Positions 31,949 through 39,854 of a DNA stretch of 64,000 bases are shown one piece after another. Origin of the DNA: Fervidibacter canadensis (GTDB taxonomy: Bacteria; Armatimonadota; Fervidibacteria; Fervidibacterales; Fervidibacteraceae); assembly GCA_041446545.1 (NCBI GenBank), contig JBGOEJ010000001.1:248001-312000 (forward strand). The letters are read 5' to 3'. Numbering within the stretch: the stretch's first letter is position 1; every line of letters starts with the position of its first letter. Made by a program: the position numbers and the translations under genes. The notes under the pieces were generated by a model. That model saw only the letters and a list, made by a program, of their open reading frames with translations. It had not been told where the DNA came from and did not search any database.

Positions 31949-34573
31949 TCACACGACGATGTTGACGATTTTGCGGGGGACGATGATGATGCGTTTGATT
32001 TCTTTGCCTTCCAAGTGGGCGCGGACATTGGGTTCTTGCAATGCTTGCTGCTTGATGAATTCCTCATCGGCGTCAACAGGCACAACGATGCGACCGCGCA
32101 CACGCCCGTTGACTTGAACGACCATCGTGACCGCCTCTTCCACCAGCGCCTCTTCATCCACTTCAGCCCATGATTGCGTGAACAAACTTCCCTCGTAACC
32201 CAACCGCTCCCAAAGTTCGTCGGTGATGTGAGGCGCAAAGGGATGCAAAATCCGCAGGAACAACTCAATCGCTTCCGAAACCACAACCTGTCCCGTGTCC
32301 CGTGTCTCGCGTCCCATCCGCTCCACGAACGGTTGCAACTCGTTCAGCAACTCCATCATGGCGGCGACGGCGGTGTTGAAGCGGAAGCCTTCAATGTCCT
32401 CGGTCACCGCCTTGACGGTTTGGTGAACTTTGCGGCGCAACTGGCGCTCTTCGTCCGTCAAGTTCGCCTTCACCTGCGGCAACTTTTCGCGCCAATCGCG
32501 GACGAAAAGCCCTTGCTGAATGGCGTTGAGCACCGTCCGCCAAAGCCGTCCCAGAAAGCGGTAGCAACCTTCCACGCCGACGGGCGTCCACTCGGCATCT
32601 TGGTCGGCGGGACCGAGGAACAGGATGAACAGCCGTCCCGTGTCAGCACCGTAACGCTCGCAAATCTCTTCGGGCGTGACGATGTTGAGTTTGCTCTTGC
32701 TCATCTTGTCCTTTGTGATGACCGTTTCGCTCCCACAAACTTTGCAGATGGCGACGACTTTGCCGTCCGTCTCGCTCCGCTCCACTTCCTTCGGACGGCG
32801 ATAGGCTTGACACTTAGGGCACCAATAAGCCTCGTGGTAAATCATCCCCTGCGTGAACAAGCGGGTGAAGGGCTCGCGGAAGTTGACCAAGCCCAAGTCG
32901 TAAAGCACCTTGGTGATGAAGCGGGAATACATCAGGTGACCGACAGCGTGTTCAATGCCGCCGACATACTGGTCAACGGGCATCCAGTAGTTGACTTTTT
33001 CAGGGTCAAAGATGGCTTGGTCGTTTTTCGGGTCGCAAAAGCGCAGGAAATACCACGATGAGTCCACGAAGGTGGACATTGTGTCTGTTTCGCGCCTTGC
33101 TGGTCCGCCACATTTGGGGCAAGTCGTGTTGACGAACTCAGGCACTTGCGAGAGGGGCGAACCGCCTTTGCCCGTGATTTTCACATCGCGCGGCAGCAAG
33201 ACGGGCAATTGGTCTTCAGGCACGGGCACAATCCCACAAGCGTCGCAGTAGACGATGGGGATAGGCGTGCCCCAATAGCGTTGGCGGGAAATGAGCCAGT
33301 CGCGCAGCCGATATTGGACGCTTCGTTTGCCGATGCCGTGTCGCTCCATGTAATCGGCAATGGCTTCTTTCGCTTCCTCGCTCCCCATGCCTGAAAACTG
33401 TCCCGAATTGACCATGATGCCCGGCTCAACATACGCTTGCGTCATCGTCGCTTCGTCAAGTTCGGCATCAGGTGGCTTAATGACGACTTTAACGGGCAAG
33501 TTGTATTTGCGGGAGAACTCAAGGTCGCGTTGGTCGTGGGCGGGCACTGCCATGATAGCGCCTGTGCCGTATTCCATCAACACATAGTCCGCCGTCCAAA
33601 TGGGAACTTTTTCGCCCGTGAGCGGGTGAATGGCGTAAGCGTCCAAAAAGACACCCCGCTTTTCCGCCGCTTCAGCGGTTCGCTCCTCCATGCTTTCCAT
33701 CAGCAACTGGGCGACGGCTTTTTCCAGTTCAGTCTTTCTCGGCGAACGCTCAATCAATTTGGGAACGAGCGGGTGCTCAGGAGCAAGGACGACGAAGGTG
33801 ACGCCGAACACGGTGTCAATGCGGGTCGTGAAGACGCAAACTTTTTCGTCAAGCCCTTCAACCTCAAAGTCAAACTCAACGCCTGTGCTCTTGCCGATCC
33901 AGTTGCGCTGCATGACTTTCACGCGTTCAGGCCAATGTTCCAGCAACTCAAGGTCTTGCAAGAGTTGTTCGGCGTAAGCGGTCGTGCGCAAAAACCATTG
34001 CTCCAGCCACTTTTTCGTCACGGGCGTCCCGCAGCGCCAACAAACGCCCCGCTCGGCTTCTTCGTCGGCGAGGGTCGTTTGACAGGAAGGACACCAGTTG
34101 ACAGGTGCTGGACGCCGATATGCCAAACCTCGTTCGTAAAGTTTCAGGAAGAGCCATTGGTTCCAGCGGTAGTATTCAGGGTCACAAGTTCGGATTTCCC
34201 TGCTCCAGTCAAAACTGATGCCCAGCATGTCAAACTGCTGTCGCATCCGAGCGATGCAGCGGTCAATCCATTCAGCAGGGTGGTAGCCGAACTGGATGGC
34301 AGCATTTTCGGCGGGCAACCCGAAAGCGTCGTAGCCCATCGGATGCAAAACATTGAACCCTTGCATTCGTTTGAACCTGCTGATGACATCGCCGATGATG
34401 TAGTTGCGCATGTGTCCCATGTGTAGTTCGCCCGACGGGTATGGGAACATGTCAAGGTAGTAAAACTTGGGACGCTTCGGGTCTTCCGTCACCCGAAACA
34501 AACCCGTCTTTTCCCACCGCTTCTGCCACTTGGGTTCAATTTCTTGCGGGCTGTAGCGTTCCAGTTCAGCCAT
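31949..34573 (-). CDS. leuS: Leucyl-tRNA synthetase
   Basis: 874 residues. HIGH-like 'ELHMGHMRNY' near residue 42-51, zinc-type 'WCPSCQTTLADEEAERGVCWRCG', the editing domain (CP1) with 'TTRIDTVFGVTFVVLAPEHPLV', and KMSKS near residue 620 (KDKMSKSKLN). All LeuRS parts are present. The start at 34573 (MAELERY) has AGGAGG 9 nt upstream; longer forms lack support. A W2 repeat (32288-32316) encodes RETRDTGQ in the C-terminal anticodon-binding region. Its leader has a strong terminator hairpin. Confidence 0.97.
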   Translation of the reverse strand: MAELERYSPQEIEPKWQKRWEKTGLFRVTEDPKRPKFYYLDMFPYPSGELHMGHMRNYIIGDVISRFKRMQGFNVLHPMGYDAFGLPAENAAIQFGYHPAEWIDRCIARMRQQFDMLGISFDWSREIRTCDPEYYRWNQWLFLKLYERGLAYRRPAPVNWCPSCQTTLADEEAERGVCWRCGTPVTKKWLEQWFLRTTAYAEQLLQDLELLEHWPERVKVMQRNWIGKSTGVEFDFEVEGLDEKVCVFTTRIDTVFGVTFVVLAPEHPLVPKLIERSPRKTELEKAVAQLLMESMEERTAEAAEKRGVFLDAYAIHPLTGEKVPIWTADYVLMEYGTGAIMAVPAHDQRDLEFSRKYNLPVKVVIKPPDAELDEATMTQAYVEPGIMVNSGQFSGMGSEEAKEAIADYMERHGIGKRSVQYRLRDWLISRQRYWGTPIPIVYCDACGIVPVPEDQLPVLLPRDVKITGKGGSPLSQVPEFVNTTCPKCGGPARRETDTMSTFVDSSWYFLRFCDPKNDQAIFDPEKVNYWMPVDQYVGGIEHAVGHLMYSRFITKVLYDLGLVNFREPFTRLFTQGMIYHEAYWCPKCQAYRRPKEVERSETDGKVVAICKVCGSETVITKDKMSKSKLNIVTPEEICERYGADTGRLFILFLGPADQDAEWTPVGVEGCYRFLGRLWRTVLNAIQQGLFVRDWREKLPQVKANLTDEERQLRRKVHQTVKAVTEDIEGFRFNTAVAAMMELLNELQPFVERMGRETRDTGQVVVSEAIELFLRILHPFAPHITDELWERLGYEGSLFTQSWAEVDEEALVEEAVTMVVQVNGRVRGRIVVPVDADEEFIKQQALQEPNVRAHLEGKEIKRIIIVPRKIVNIVV
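32288..32316. repeat. W2 word repeat inside leuS
   Basis: CTGTCCCGTGTCCCGTGTCT then CGCGTCCCA, tandem GTCCCGT words. In frame on the minus strand; it falls in a variable loop before the conserved LILHPFAPHITDELW block, so the core enzyme is untouched. Confidence 0.6.
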
Positions 34574-34654
34574 CAGCGATGCCCTCCTTGCCGACGAACC
34601 GTTGCGTTCATCATGCCTCACTAAGTTTTGCACGCAGGCACGGTTGCAGCACGC

Positions 34655-34685
34655 AAAAGAAGAAACCCCGCCCCGAAGGGCGGGG
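34655..34685 (-). terminator. Intrinsic terminator in the leuS leader
   Basis: On the minus strand, CCCCGCCC-TTCG-GGGCGGGG (8-bp stem, tetraloop) is followed by TTTCTTCTTTT. It lies about 85 nt before the leuS start, so it would stop transcription before leuS and may act as an attenuator. Upstream sequence (34690-34750) contains CTTTCATCCC and a GGTAGTGGCGCG segment that could pair alternatively, but a full T-box is not evident. Confidence 0.65.
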
Positions 34686-34870
34686 AAGATGGCGGGATGA
34701 AAGCGCCGGGCAGACCCAGGAAGGGACGCGCCACTACCGAGCGATGCAAACGCCCGCTTCATTTTAACGCAGCCGATAGTCCCCAAGTTCCCGCCCTCTG
34801 ACCTTCAACCATCCATGAATCGTGTCAGTCACCCGGGCAAGACCGATGTTCCGCCCTGTCCACCCTGAGG

Positions 34871-35080
34871 ATGTTCAGAAAAATCCCGCCTTGAACTGCC
34901 GTTCGCTGCAGCGGACATTGCCACCTTCGCATCGTCATTGTCGCGGCTAATAGCCGCTCCAACAGAAGGGAGGGAGCGTCGGCTTTTCAGCAAAGGCGAA
35001 GAGGGCGTCAGGTTGCTCCTTCTCGGAGTGGCTTTTCAGCCACGACGCACAAAAACCTGTCCCTGAATTTCCGAACACAC
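34871..35080. repeat. MITE-like element, copy 2
   Basis: About 210 bp bounded by inverted ends: ATGTTCAGAAAAATC on the left and GAATTTCCGAACACAC on the right (reverse complement GTGTGTTCGGAAATTC). Inside are GTTCGCTGCAGCGGACATTG, a CGCGGCTAATAGCCGC hairpin, GCGTCGGCTTTTCAGC and GTGGCTTTTCAGCCAC. It matches copy 1 at 7960. No coding potential. It occupies most of the leuS-lacI gap. Confidence 0.6.
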
Positions 35081-35089
35081 TCTCCTCCC

Positions 35090-35118
35090 TTGACGCCGTT
35101 CCTTTTCTGCTTCAAAAT
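35090..35118 (+). promoter_or_regulatory. Sigma70-type promoter of the lacI-like gene
   Basis: TTGACG (35090-35095), a 17-bp spacer and CAAAAT (35113-35118). Lies 44 bp before ATG 35162 and directly before the repeated TTTAGCCAA sequence. Confidence 0.5.
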
Positions 35119-35140
35119 TTTAGCCAAACGATTTAGCCAA
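35118..35140 (+). promoter_or_regulatory. Operator-like direct repeat
   Basis: TTTTAGCCAA (35118-35127) and ATTTAGCCAA (35131-35140) repeat with a 13-bp period and frame AAACGATTT, which resembles the AAACG-centred half of LacI-family operators. Immediately downstream of the -10 box, so it could allow self-repression. Confidence 0.35.
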
Positions 35141-35161
35141 CTTTTTGGAGTGACGAAAGGG

Positions 35162-36214
35162 ATGGGACGGAAGCGGGCTGTCGTGACGATTCGCGAAGTC
35201 GCCAAAGCGGTGGGCGTGAGTGTGGCGACAGTTTCCAGTGTCCTGAACGGGCGAGCCCACACGCGGGTGGCTGCCGAGACGCGGCAGCGAGTTCTGGAAG
35301 CTGCCCGAAGGTTAGGTTACTGCCCCAAAAGGTCGGCGCAAGCGTTGCGGACTGGGTTGACCTACACGCTCGGTCTCTCCGTTCCCCTTTGCCCTGATTC
35401 CCTCCTTTCGCCTTTTTTCTACGAAGCCGTCAAGGGAGCATTGAAGACGGCGAAGCAAAGGGGGTGGCTCGTCACCATCTTAGGCTTTCAGGACCGGCAA
35501 GAGGAGTTGGCGCTCCTTCAGGCTGCCGCAGAGCAGCGGTCGGTGGATGGCGTTTTGCTCTTTGACCCTCAAGACGATGACCCCCGCCTCCCGTTGCTCA
35601 AGGGTCGGCTGCCCTTCGTCGTCGTCGGGCGCTGTTTTGACCCCGAAGTCGTTACGGTGGATAATGACAATGTGCAGGCAGCGAAACTGGCGACGCAGCA
35701 TTTGTTGCGACTGGGACATCGGCGAATCGCTTTTGTCCATGTGCCCTTGCGCTTTGTGACGGCTCAAGACCGCCTAACGGGTTATCGGATGGCGATCAAG
35801 GAAGCGGGCTTACCTTTTGATGCCAACCTGTTGGCGGGAACGGAAGGCTACTATGGCGTGGAGGCAGGTTACCGAGCCTTCTTGGGTTTGCTGAAGCGAT
35901 TACGGAAGCCCCCGACGGCAGTGTTGGCAATGGACGACACTTTGGCGCTGGGTGTCCTTCAGGCGGCGCAACAACACGGGTTGCGTGTTCCTGATGACCT
36001 TGCCGTCGTCGGTTTCAACGATTCGCCTTTCGCCGCTCATTGCGAGCCGCCGTTGACAACCGTCCGCATTTTTGCGGAGACATTGGTGGAGTATGCGACG
36101 GACGCCCTATTGCGCCTCATCAGGGGCGAACCTGTCACTCCAAAACGCATGCTGGTGCCGACGCAACTCATCGTCCGCGCTTCTTGCGGGGCGATGAGCC
36201 GAAAAAACAAATAA
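35162..36214 (+). CDS. LacI-family transcription regulator
   Basis: 350 residues. N-terminal HTH 'VTIREVAKAVGVSVATVSSVLNGR' with hinge 'TRQRVLEAARRLGYCPKRSAQALR', then a periplasmic-binding-protein-like sensor domain with 'VDGVLLFDP', 'VDNDNVQAAKLATQHLLRLGHRRIAFV' and 'AMDDTLALGVLQAA'. Family members sense a sugar and regulate its use; the GH13 and xylulokinase genes nearby are possible targets. ATG 35162 has GGAGTG 9 nt upstream. A promoter and operator-like repeats precede it. Confidence 0.93.
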   Translation: MGRKRAVVTIREVAKAVGVSVATVSSVLNGRAHTRVAAETRQRVLEAARRLGYCPKRSAQALRTGLTYTLGLSVPLCPDSLLSPFFYEAVKGALKTAKQRGWLVTILGFQDRQEELALLQAAAEQRSVDGVLLFDPQDDDPRLPLLKGRLPFVVVGRCFDPEVVTVDNDNVQAAKLATQHLLRLGHRRIAFVHVPLRFVTAQDRLTGYRMAIKEAGLPFDANLLAGTEGYYGVEAGYRAFLGLLKRLRKPPTAVLAMDDTLALGVLQAAQQHGLRVPDDLAVVGFNDSPFAAHCEPPLTTVRIFAETLVEYATDALLRLIRGEPVTPKRMLVPTQLIVRASCGAMSRKNK

Positions 36215-36232
36215 CGCAAGGAGGGATGCCTT

Positions 36233-37150
36233 ATGCAGCACTTGGTCGGTCGTTGGCGACCCATGCCGTCAGGTCGCGATGGCTTCACCCTCATTGAATT
36301 GCTGGTGGTCATCGCGATCATCGCCATTTTGGCGGCGATCCTGTTTCCCGTGTTCAGTCAAGCGCGGGAGAAAGCCCGCCAGACCAGCGACTTGAGCAAC
36401 TTGCGGCAAATGGGCACGGCAGTGCAAATGTATGCCCAAGATTACGACGAACGGATGACGCCCTCGGAGAGTTACTTGGCAGGGGCGCAAGGAGACCCTG
36501 GGCAATTCGTCACTTGGATGGCGTTGGTGATGCCTTACACCCGCAATGCCCAAATTTTCCGCTCTCCAAAGTGGGCGCTACTCTTCCCTGAGAGCGTCGC
36601 CAATTGGTTGCACTACGGCGCTCACAGCGGAATGGTGCAGGGTGTTGCGCCTAACCGACAGTTGCCTGTTTCTTACGCCGCTATTTCCCTTCGCTGGTCT
36701 ACCTGGCCGCATCAAACGACCGTAGGTGTTTGGGACGGCTACGGTGGGCGGGGTGCTTTGCTTAACGCTTACCCGCAATGGCCGACGGGCGATGGGCGGG
36801 ATACGACGGTTAGTCTGGCGGAAATTGCCCAACCCGCTCAAACTCGTGCCATCGTCAACGCTGTCAACTACCACTTGATTGGCGGTTGTGATGTGGATGT
36901 CCTCGGCGATGATGGGAATTTGCCTTGTGGCTTCACTGCTGTCACCTACTTCAACACGGGCGGCAATCCTCCTTGGGCGGTCAACATGAACCCGCCCAAC
37001 CATGATCAGTTGTCGCCCTTCCTTCGGCATGTCAACACGGCTTTTGCCGATGGGCACGCAAAAGCCATGCGATGGGGTTACTCGTGTCCGCACGAATACA
37101 CGGTGGAAGACGACCGCTCTCTCGTCCCCAAGCGTTGTCAAGCCCAGTAG
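36233..37150 (+). CDS. Prepilin-like protein (DUF1559 type, H-x9-DG)
   Basis: 305 residues. A type IV prepilin cleavage site lies at about residue 17-18 (G|FTLIELLVVIAIIAILAAI), with the methylated F and E5. The globular part has 'FSQAREKARQTSDLSNLRQMGTAVQMYAQDYDERM', the signature of the large Planctomycete/Armatimonad prepilin families, and ends with 'HVNTAFADGHAK', an H-x9-DG-like motif. These are pseudopilins or surface proteins of unknown role, secreted by a type II/IV machine. It directly follows the LacI gene (18 bp) with AAGGAGGG upstream. Confidence 0.85.
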   Translation: MQHLVGRWRPMPSGRDGFTLIELLVVIAIIAILAAILFPVFSQAREKARQTSDLSNLRQMGTAVQMYAQDYDERMTPSESYLAGAQGDPGQFVTWMALVMPYTRNAQIFRSPKWALLFPESVANWLHYGAHSGMVQGVAPNRQLPVSYAAISLRWSTWPHQTTVGVWDGYGGRGALLNAYPQWPTGDGRDTTVSLAEIAQPAQTRAIVNAVNYHLIGGCDVDVLGDDGNLPCGFTAVTYFNTGGNPPWAVNMNPPNHDQLSPFLRHVNTAFADGHAKAMRWGYSCPHEYTVEDDRSLVPKRCQAQ

Positions 37151-37163
37151 GGGGTGAAAAGTT

Positions 37164-37346
37164 ATGTTGCGCCGAGAGATTTCCCTTCCGCTCGCCATCG
37201 GTCTTATCGTCGTCGCTCTCCTCTTGGTGGCTTTCCTCTTCTGGCGCAAGGCTTCACCACCGACGGAGGCGGTCCTTCAAAAGTGGACGCCCCATCCTCA
37301 ATCCCAACGGCAATTTGCTCCCTCGCCAACCCCTAACCCACGCTGA
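37164..37346 (+). CDS. Small single-pass membrane protein
   Basis: 60 residues: a basic start, one membrane segment (about 8-28) and a Pro/Gln-rich tail. GGGGTGAAAAG lies before the ATG and the gene starts 14 bp after the prepilin-like gene. No family name; small proteins like this often follow such prepilin genes in related genomes, as I recall, so it may assist their assembly. Confidence 0.5.
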   Translation: MLRREISLPLAIGLIVVALLLVAFLFWRKASPPTEAVLQKWTPHPQSQRQFAPSPTPNPR

Positions 37347-37358
37347 CATTTCCTTGCT

Positions 37359-37383
37359 GGGGCGGGGTGCAACGCCCCGCCCC
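37359..37383 (+). terminator. Hairpin terminator after the prepilin operon
   Basis: GGGGCGGGG (37359-37367) pairs with CCCCGCCCC (37375-37383) around a 7-nt loop, followed by TTTCCCTG. A very stable stem with a short T-run; likely ends transcription before the GH13 gene. Confidence 0.55.
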
Positions 37384-37462
37384 TTTCCCTGCAGGTCTCC
37401 GACAGCGTTATCCTAATGAGCCAGCCCAAATACTTGCTCAACCCAAACACAAGGTGACTGCG

Positions 37463-39277
37463 ATGCGGTGGATCATTGGGGCACTGGCACTTGGACTATT
37501 TGCATTGCAGGCGCCTCAACCGTCCCAACCGACGATCACGAAGGTGCGACCGCCTCATTGGTGGACGCCGACAAATTGGCGGGAATTGTTCCTTTTGTGC
37601 GAAGGGCGAAATCTGCGTGGCGCTAAAGTCACATCCCTCTCTCCCGACCTGACAGTGACAAAAGTGCAATTTGACCCCGACGGACGCTACTTGCTCCTTT
37701 GGCTTCGCCTTGCCCCCAAAGCCATGCCCCGTCCCCACCGACTCATCGTCCGAACGCCTGAAGGCGAAACGACCATCACCTTCCCTTTGCATCCTCGCCC
37801 GCCCCAAACGGTCTTGGGCAAGGGCTTGACAGAGAACGAACTCATTTACCTGCTCATGCCTGACCGTTTTTGCGACGGCGACCTTACTAACAATGACCCG
37901 AAAGGGCTGAACACTTATGACCGCGCCAACCCTCGTGCCTATCATGGCGGCGATTTGAAAGGCATCCGTCAATGTCTGCCTTACTTGCGGGATTTAGGCG
38001 TCACGGCAATTTGGCACACCCCTGTTTACGACAACGACGATGCGTCTCCCGACGAGTATCACGGCTATCACCCCGTTGACCACTTCGCCGTTGATGAGCA
38101 CTTTGGGACGATGGGGGATTATCGCCAACTTGTCAAAGATGCCCATCGCTTGGGGCTCAAAATCGTGCAAGACCATGTGCTCAATCACTGCGGACCCAAG
38201 CATGTTTGGGTGACCCATCCACCCACCCCGACTTGGTTTCATCCCAAGATGCCCGCCGATTATCACCTCACTTTGCTCCTTTCGCCCGATGTCTCAGTTG
38301 AAGTTAAGCAGCGCATCACTGACGGTTGGCTTTTTGGCATCTTGCCCGACCTCAACCAAGACGAGCCCGCCGTCGCCCATTTCCTCATCCAACACAGCCT
38401 CTGGTGGCTGATGGAAACAGGCGCCGACGCCGTTCGGGTGGACACGATGCCTTACCTGCCTCGCCCCTTTTTACGGCAATGGCGCCAAGCCCTTCGGCGT
38501 GAATTGCCTCATGTGACCGTCATCGGCGAAGTGTTGCCTGTCCCCCCTGATGCACGAGTGCAAGCCTTTTTTCAAGGCGGGCGGGCAGGTTATGACGGCG
38601 TGGATACGGGCTTTGAGAGCGTTTTTGATTTCGCCCTCGCCGTCGCCATCCGTCAAGTCTTCGGGCGCGACGAACCGATGGGGCGTTTGAAGGAGGTTTT
38701 GGACACCGATGCCCTCTATCCAAACCCGACCCGCTTAGTGACCCTCTTGGGCAATCACGATTTCCCTCGCTTCATGACTTTTGCCAAACCCGACCGTCGT
38801 TGGCAGCGGTTGAAACTGGCGGCAACTTTTCTGCTGACGACGCGAGGGAGCATCCAGTGGTATTACGGCGACGAGATTGGGATGGAAGGGGGCGACGACC
38901 CCGACAACCGCCGCGACTTTCCCGGCGGCTTCCCAAAAGATTTGCGGGACGCTTTCACGCCTCAAGGGCGCACCCAAGAAGAAAATGCCCTCTGGGTGTG
39001 GATGCGCCAACTTTTTGGGTTGCGCCGTCGGTTGCCTTGGTTGGCGACCGCTCCAACGCACTGGTGGCAGGTGTCAGCGGACACCCTCATTTACGAACGA
39101 CGCCACAAAGCCCAAAAGTTGTTTGTCCTTCTTCATCGGGGTGACAAGCCTTTAGAGTGGCAACTACCTGCTGCCAATGGGCGGCTGATAGCAGGGGAGG
39201 GGAGACTTCAACGCGTTGGCAACCAGTGGTGCGTCTGGGTGCCCTCTTGGGGGGCTGCCCTTGTCCTCACTCCGTAG
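37463..39277 (+). CDS. GH13 family alpha-amylase/cyclomaltodextrinase-like glycosidase
   Basis: 604 residues. Signal peptide (about 1-17), an N-terminal Ig-like domain (about 22-112), then the catalytic barrel. Catalytic residues: Asp327 (ADAVRVD), Glu356 (TVIGE) and Asp433 (LGNHD), with 'GYHPVDHFAVDEHFGT' and 'QDHVLNHCG' regions. This layout matches the secreted cyclomaltodextrinase/neopullulanase group with an N-terminal 'Cyc-maltodext' domain. It probably hydrolyses alpha-glucans outside the cytoplasm. ATG 37463 gives the clean signal peptide. The LacI gene upstream may control it. Confidence 0.9.
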   Translation: MRWIIGALALGLFALQAPQPSQPTITKVRPPHWWTPTNWRELFLLCEGRNLRGAKVTSLSPDLTVTKVQFDPDGRYLLLWLRLAPKAMPRPHRLIVRTPEGETTITFPLHPRPPQTVLGKGLTENELIYLLMPDRFCDGDLTNNDPKGLNTYDRANPRAYHGGDLKGIRQCLPYLRDLGVTAIWHTPVYDNDDASPDEYHGYHPVDHFAVDEHFGTMGDYRQLVKDAHRLGLKIVQDHVLNHCGPKHVWVTHPPTPTWFHPKMPADYHLTLLLSPDVSVEVKQRITDGWLFGILPDLNQDEPAVAHFLIQHSLWWLMETGADAVRVDTMPYLPRPFLRQWRQALRRELPHVTVIGEVLPVPPDARVQAFFQGGRAGYDGVDTGFESVFDFALAVAIRQVFGRDEPMGRLKEVLDTDALYPNPTRLVTLLGNHDFPRFMTFAKPDRRWQRLKLAATFLLTTRGSIQWYYGDEIGMEGGDDPDNRRDFPGGFPKDLRDAFTPQGRTQEENALWVWMRQLFGLRRRLPWLATAPTHWWQVSADTLIYERRHKAQKLFVLLHRGDKPLEWQLPAANGRLIAGEGRLQRVGNQWCVWVPSWGAALVLTP

Positions 39278-39299
39278 AAGATGTCAAGGGGGTGTCCTT

Positions 39300-39854
39300 G
39301 TGGGCAAGGTGCTGGTCCTTTACGACAGCGCGACGGGCAACACCCGCAAGATGGCAGAACTCGTCGCTAAAGGGGCTCGCAAAGTCCCCGGCACAGAGGT
39401 GCGAATGAAATCGGTGGACGAAGCAGGTCCCGAAGACATCCTTTGGTGCGATGGCTTAGCCGTCGGCTCACCGACCAACATGGGCGTGTTGTCGTGGAAG
39501 ATGAAGCGCTTCTGGGACGAAACGGTGGGAGACCTTTGGGGTAAAGTGGACGGCAAAATTGCTTGCGCTTTCTCGTCGTCGGGTGGCTGGGGTGGTGGTG
39601 CTGAATTGGCTTGTCTTTCGTTGCTAACGGTGCTGATGAACTTTGGTTTCCTCGTTTTCGGCGTCACCGACTATGTGGGCAAGAAGTTCACCCTCCACTA
39701 CGGGGCGGTCGTCGCCGGTGAACCTCGCACTGAATCGGAAATGGCTGCGTGCGAACGCTTAGGCGAGCGATTAGCCCAATGGGTTGCTGTTTTTGTGGAT
39801 GGGCGCAAAGAGTTCCACCCTGTTTTGCATCGGCAAGACGATGATGAGGGATGA
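39300..39854 (+). CDS. Flavodoxin/WrbA-like flavoprotein
   Basis: 184 residues. FMN phosphate loop 'YDSATGNTRKMAE' at about 9-21, then a doubly wound flavodoxin fold with 'VGSPTNMGVLSWKMKRFWDE' and 'FSSSGGWGGGAELACLSLL' near the flavin. It probably acts as an NAD(P)H-dependent quinone reductase or electron carrier. GTG 39300 is chosen because AAGGGGG lies 7 nt upstream. The next gene starts in its stop codon (ATGA). Confidence 0.82.
   Translation: MGKVLVLYDSATGNTRKMAELVAKGARKVPGTEVRMKSVDEAGPEDILWCDGLAVGSPTNMGVLSWKMKRFWDETVGDLWGKVDGKIACAFSSSGGWGGGAELACLSLLTVLMNFGFLVFGVTDYVGKKFTLHYGAVVAGEPRTESEMAACERLGERLAQWVAVFVDGRKEFHPVLHRQDDDEG

Noticed and set aside
32174..33061. 295-codon plus-strand frame under leuS
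   Set aside because: Antisense shadow of leuS; biased codons of the real gene cause it.
34574..34760. Full T-box riboswitch before leuS
   Set aside because: There is a terminator and a weak GGTAGTGG-like stretch, but no stem I with specifier loop and no AGGGTGG box; only an attenuator is claimed.
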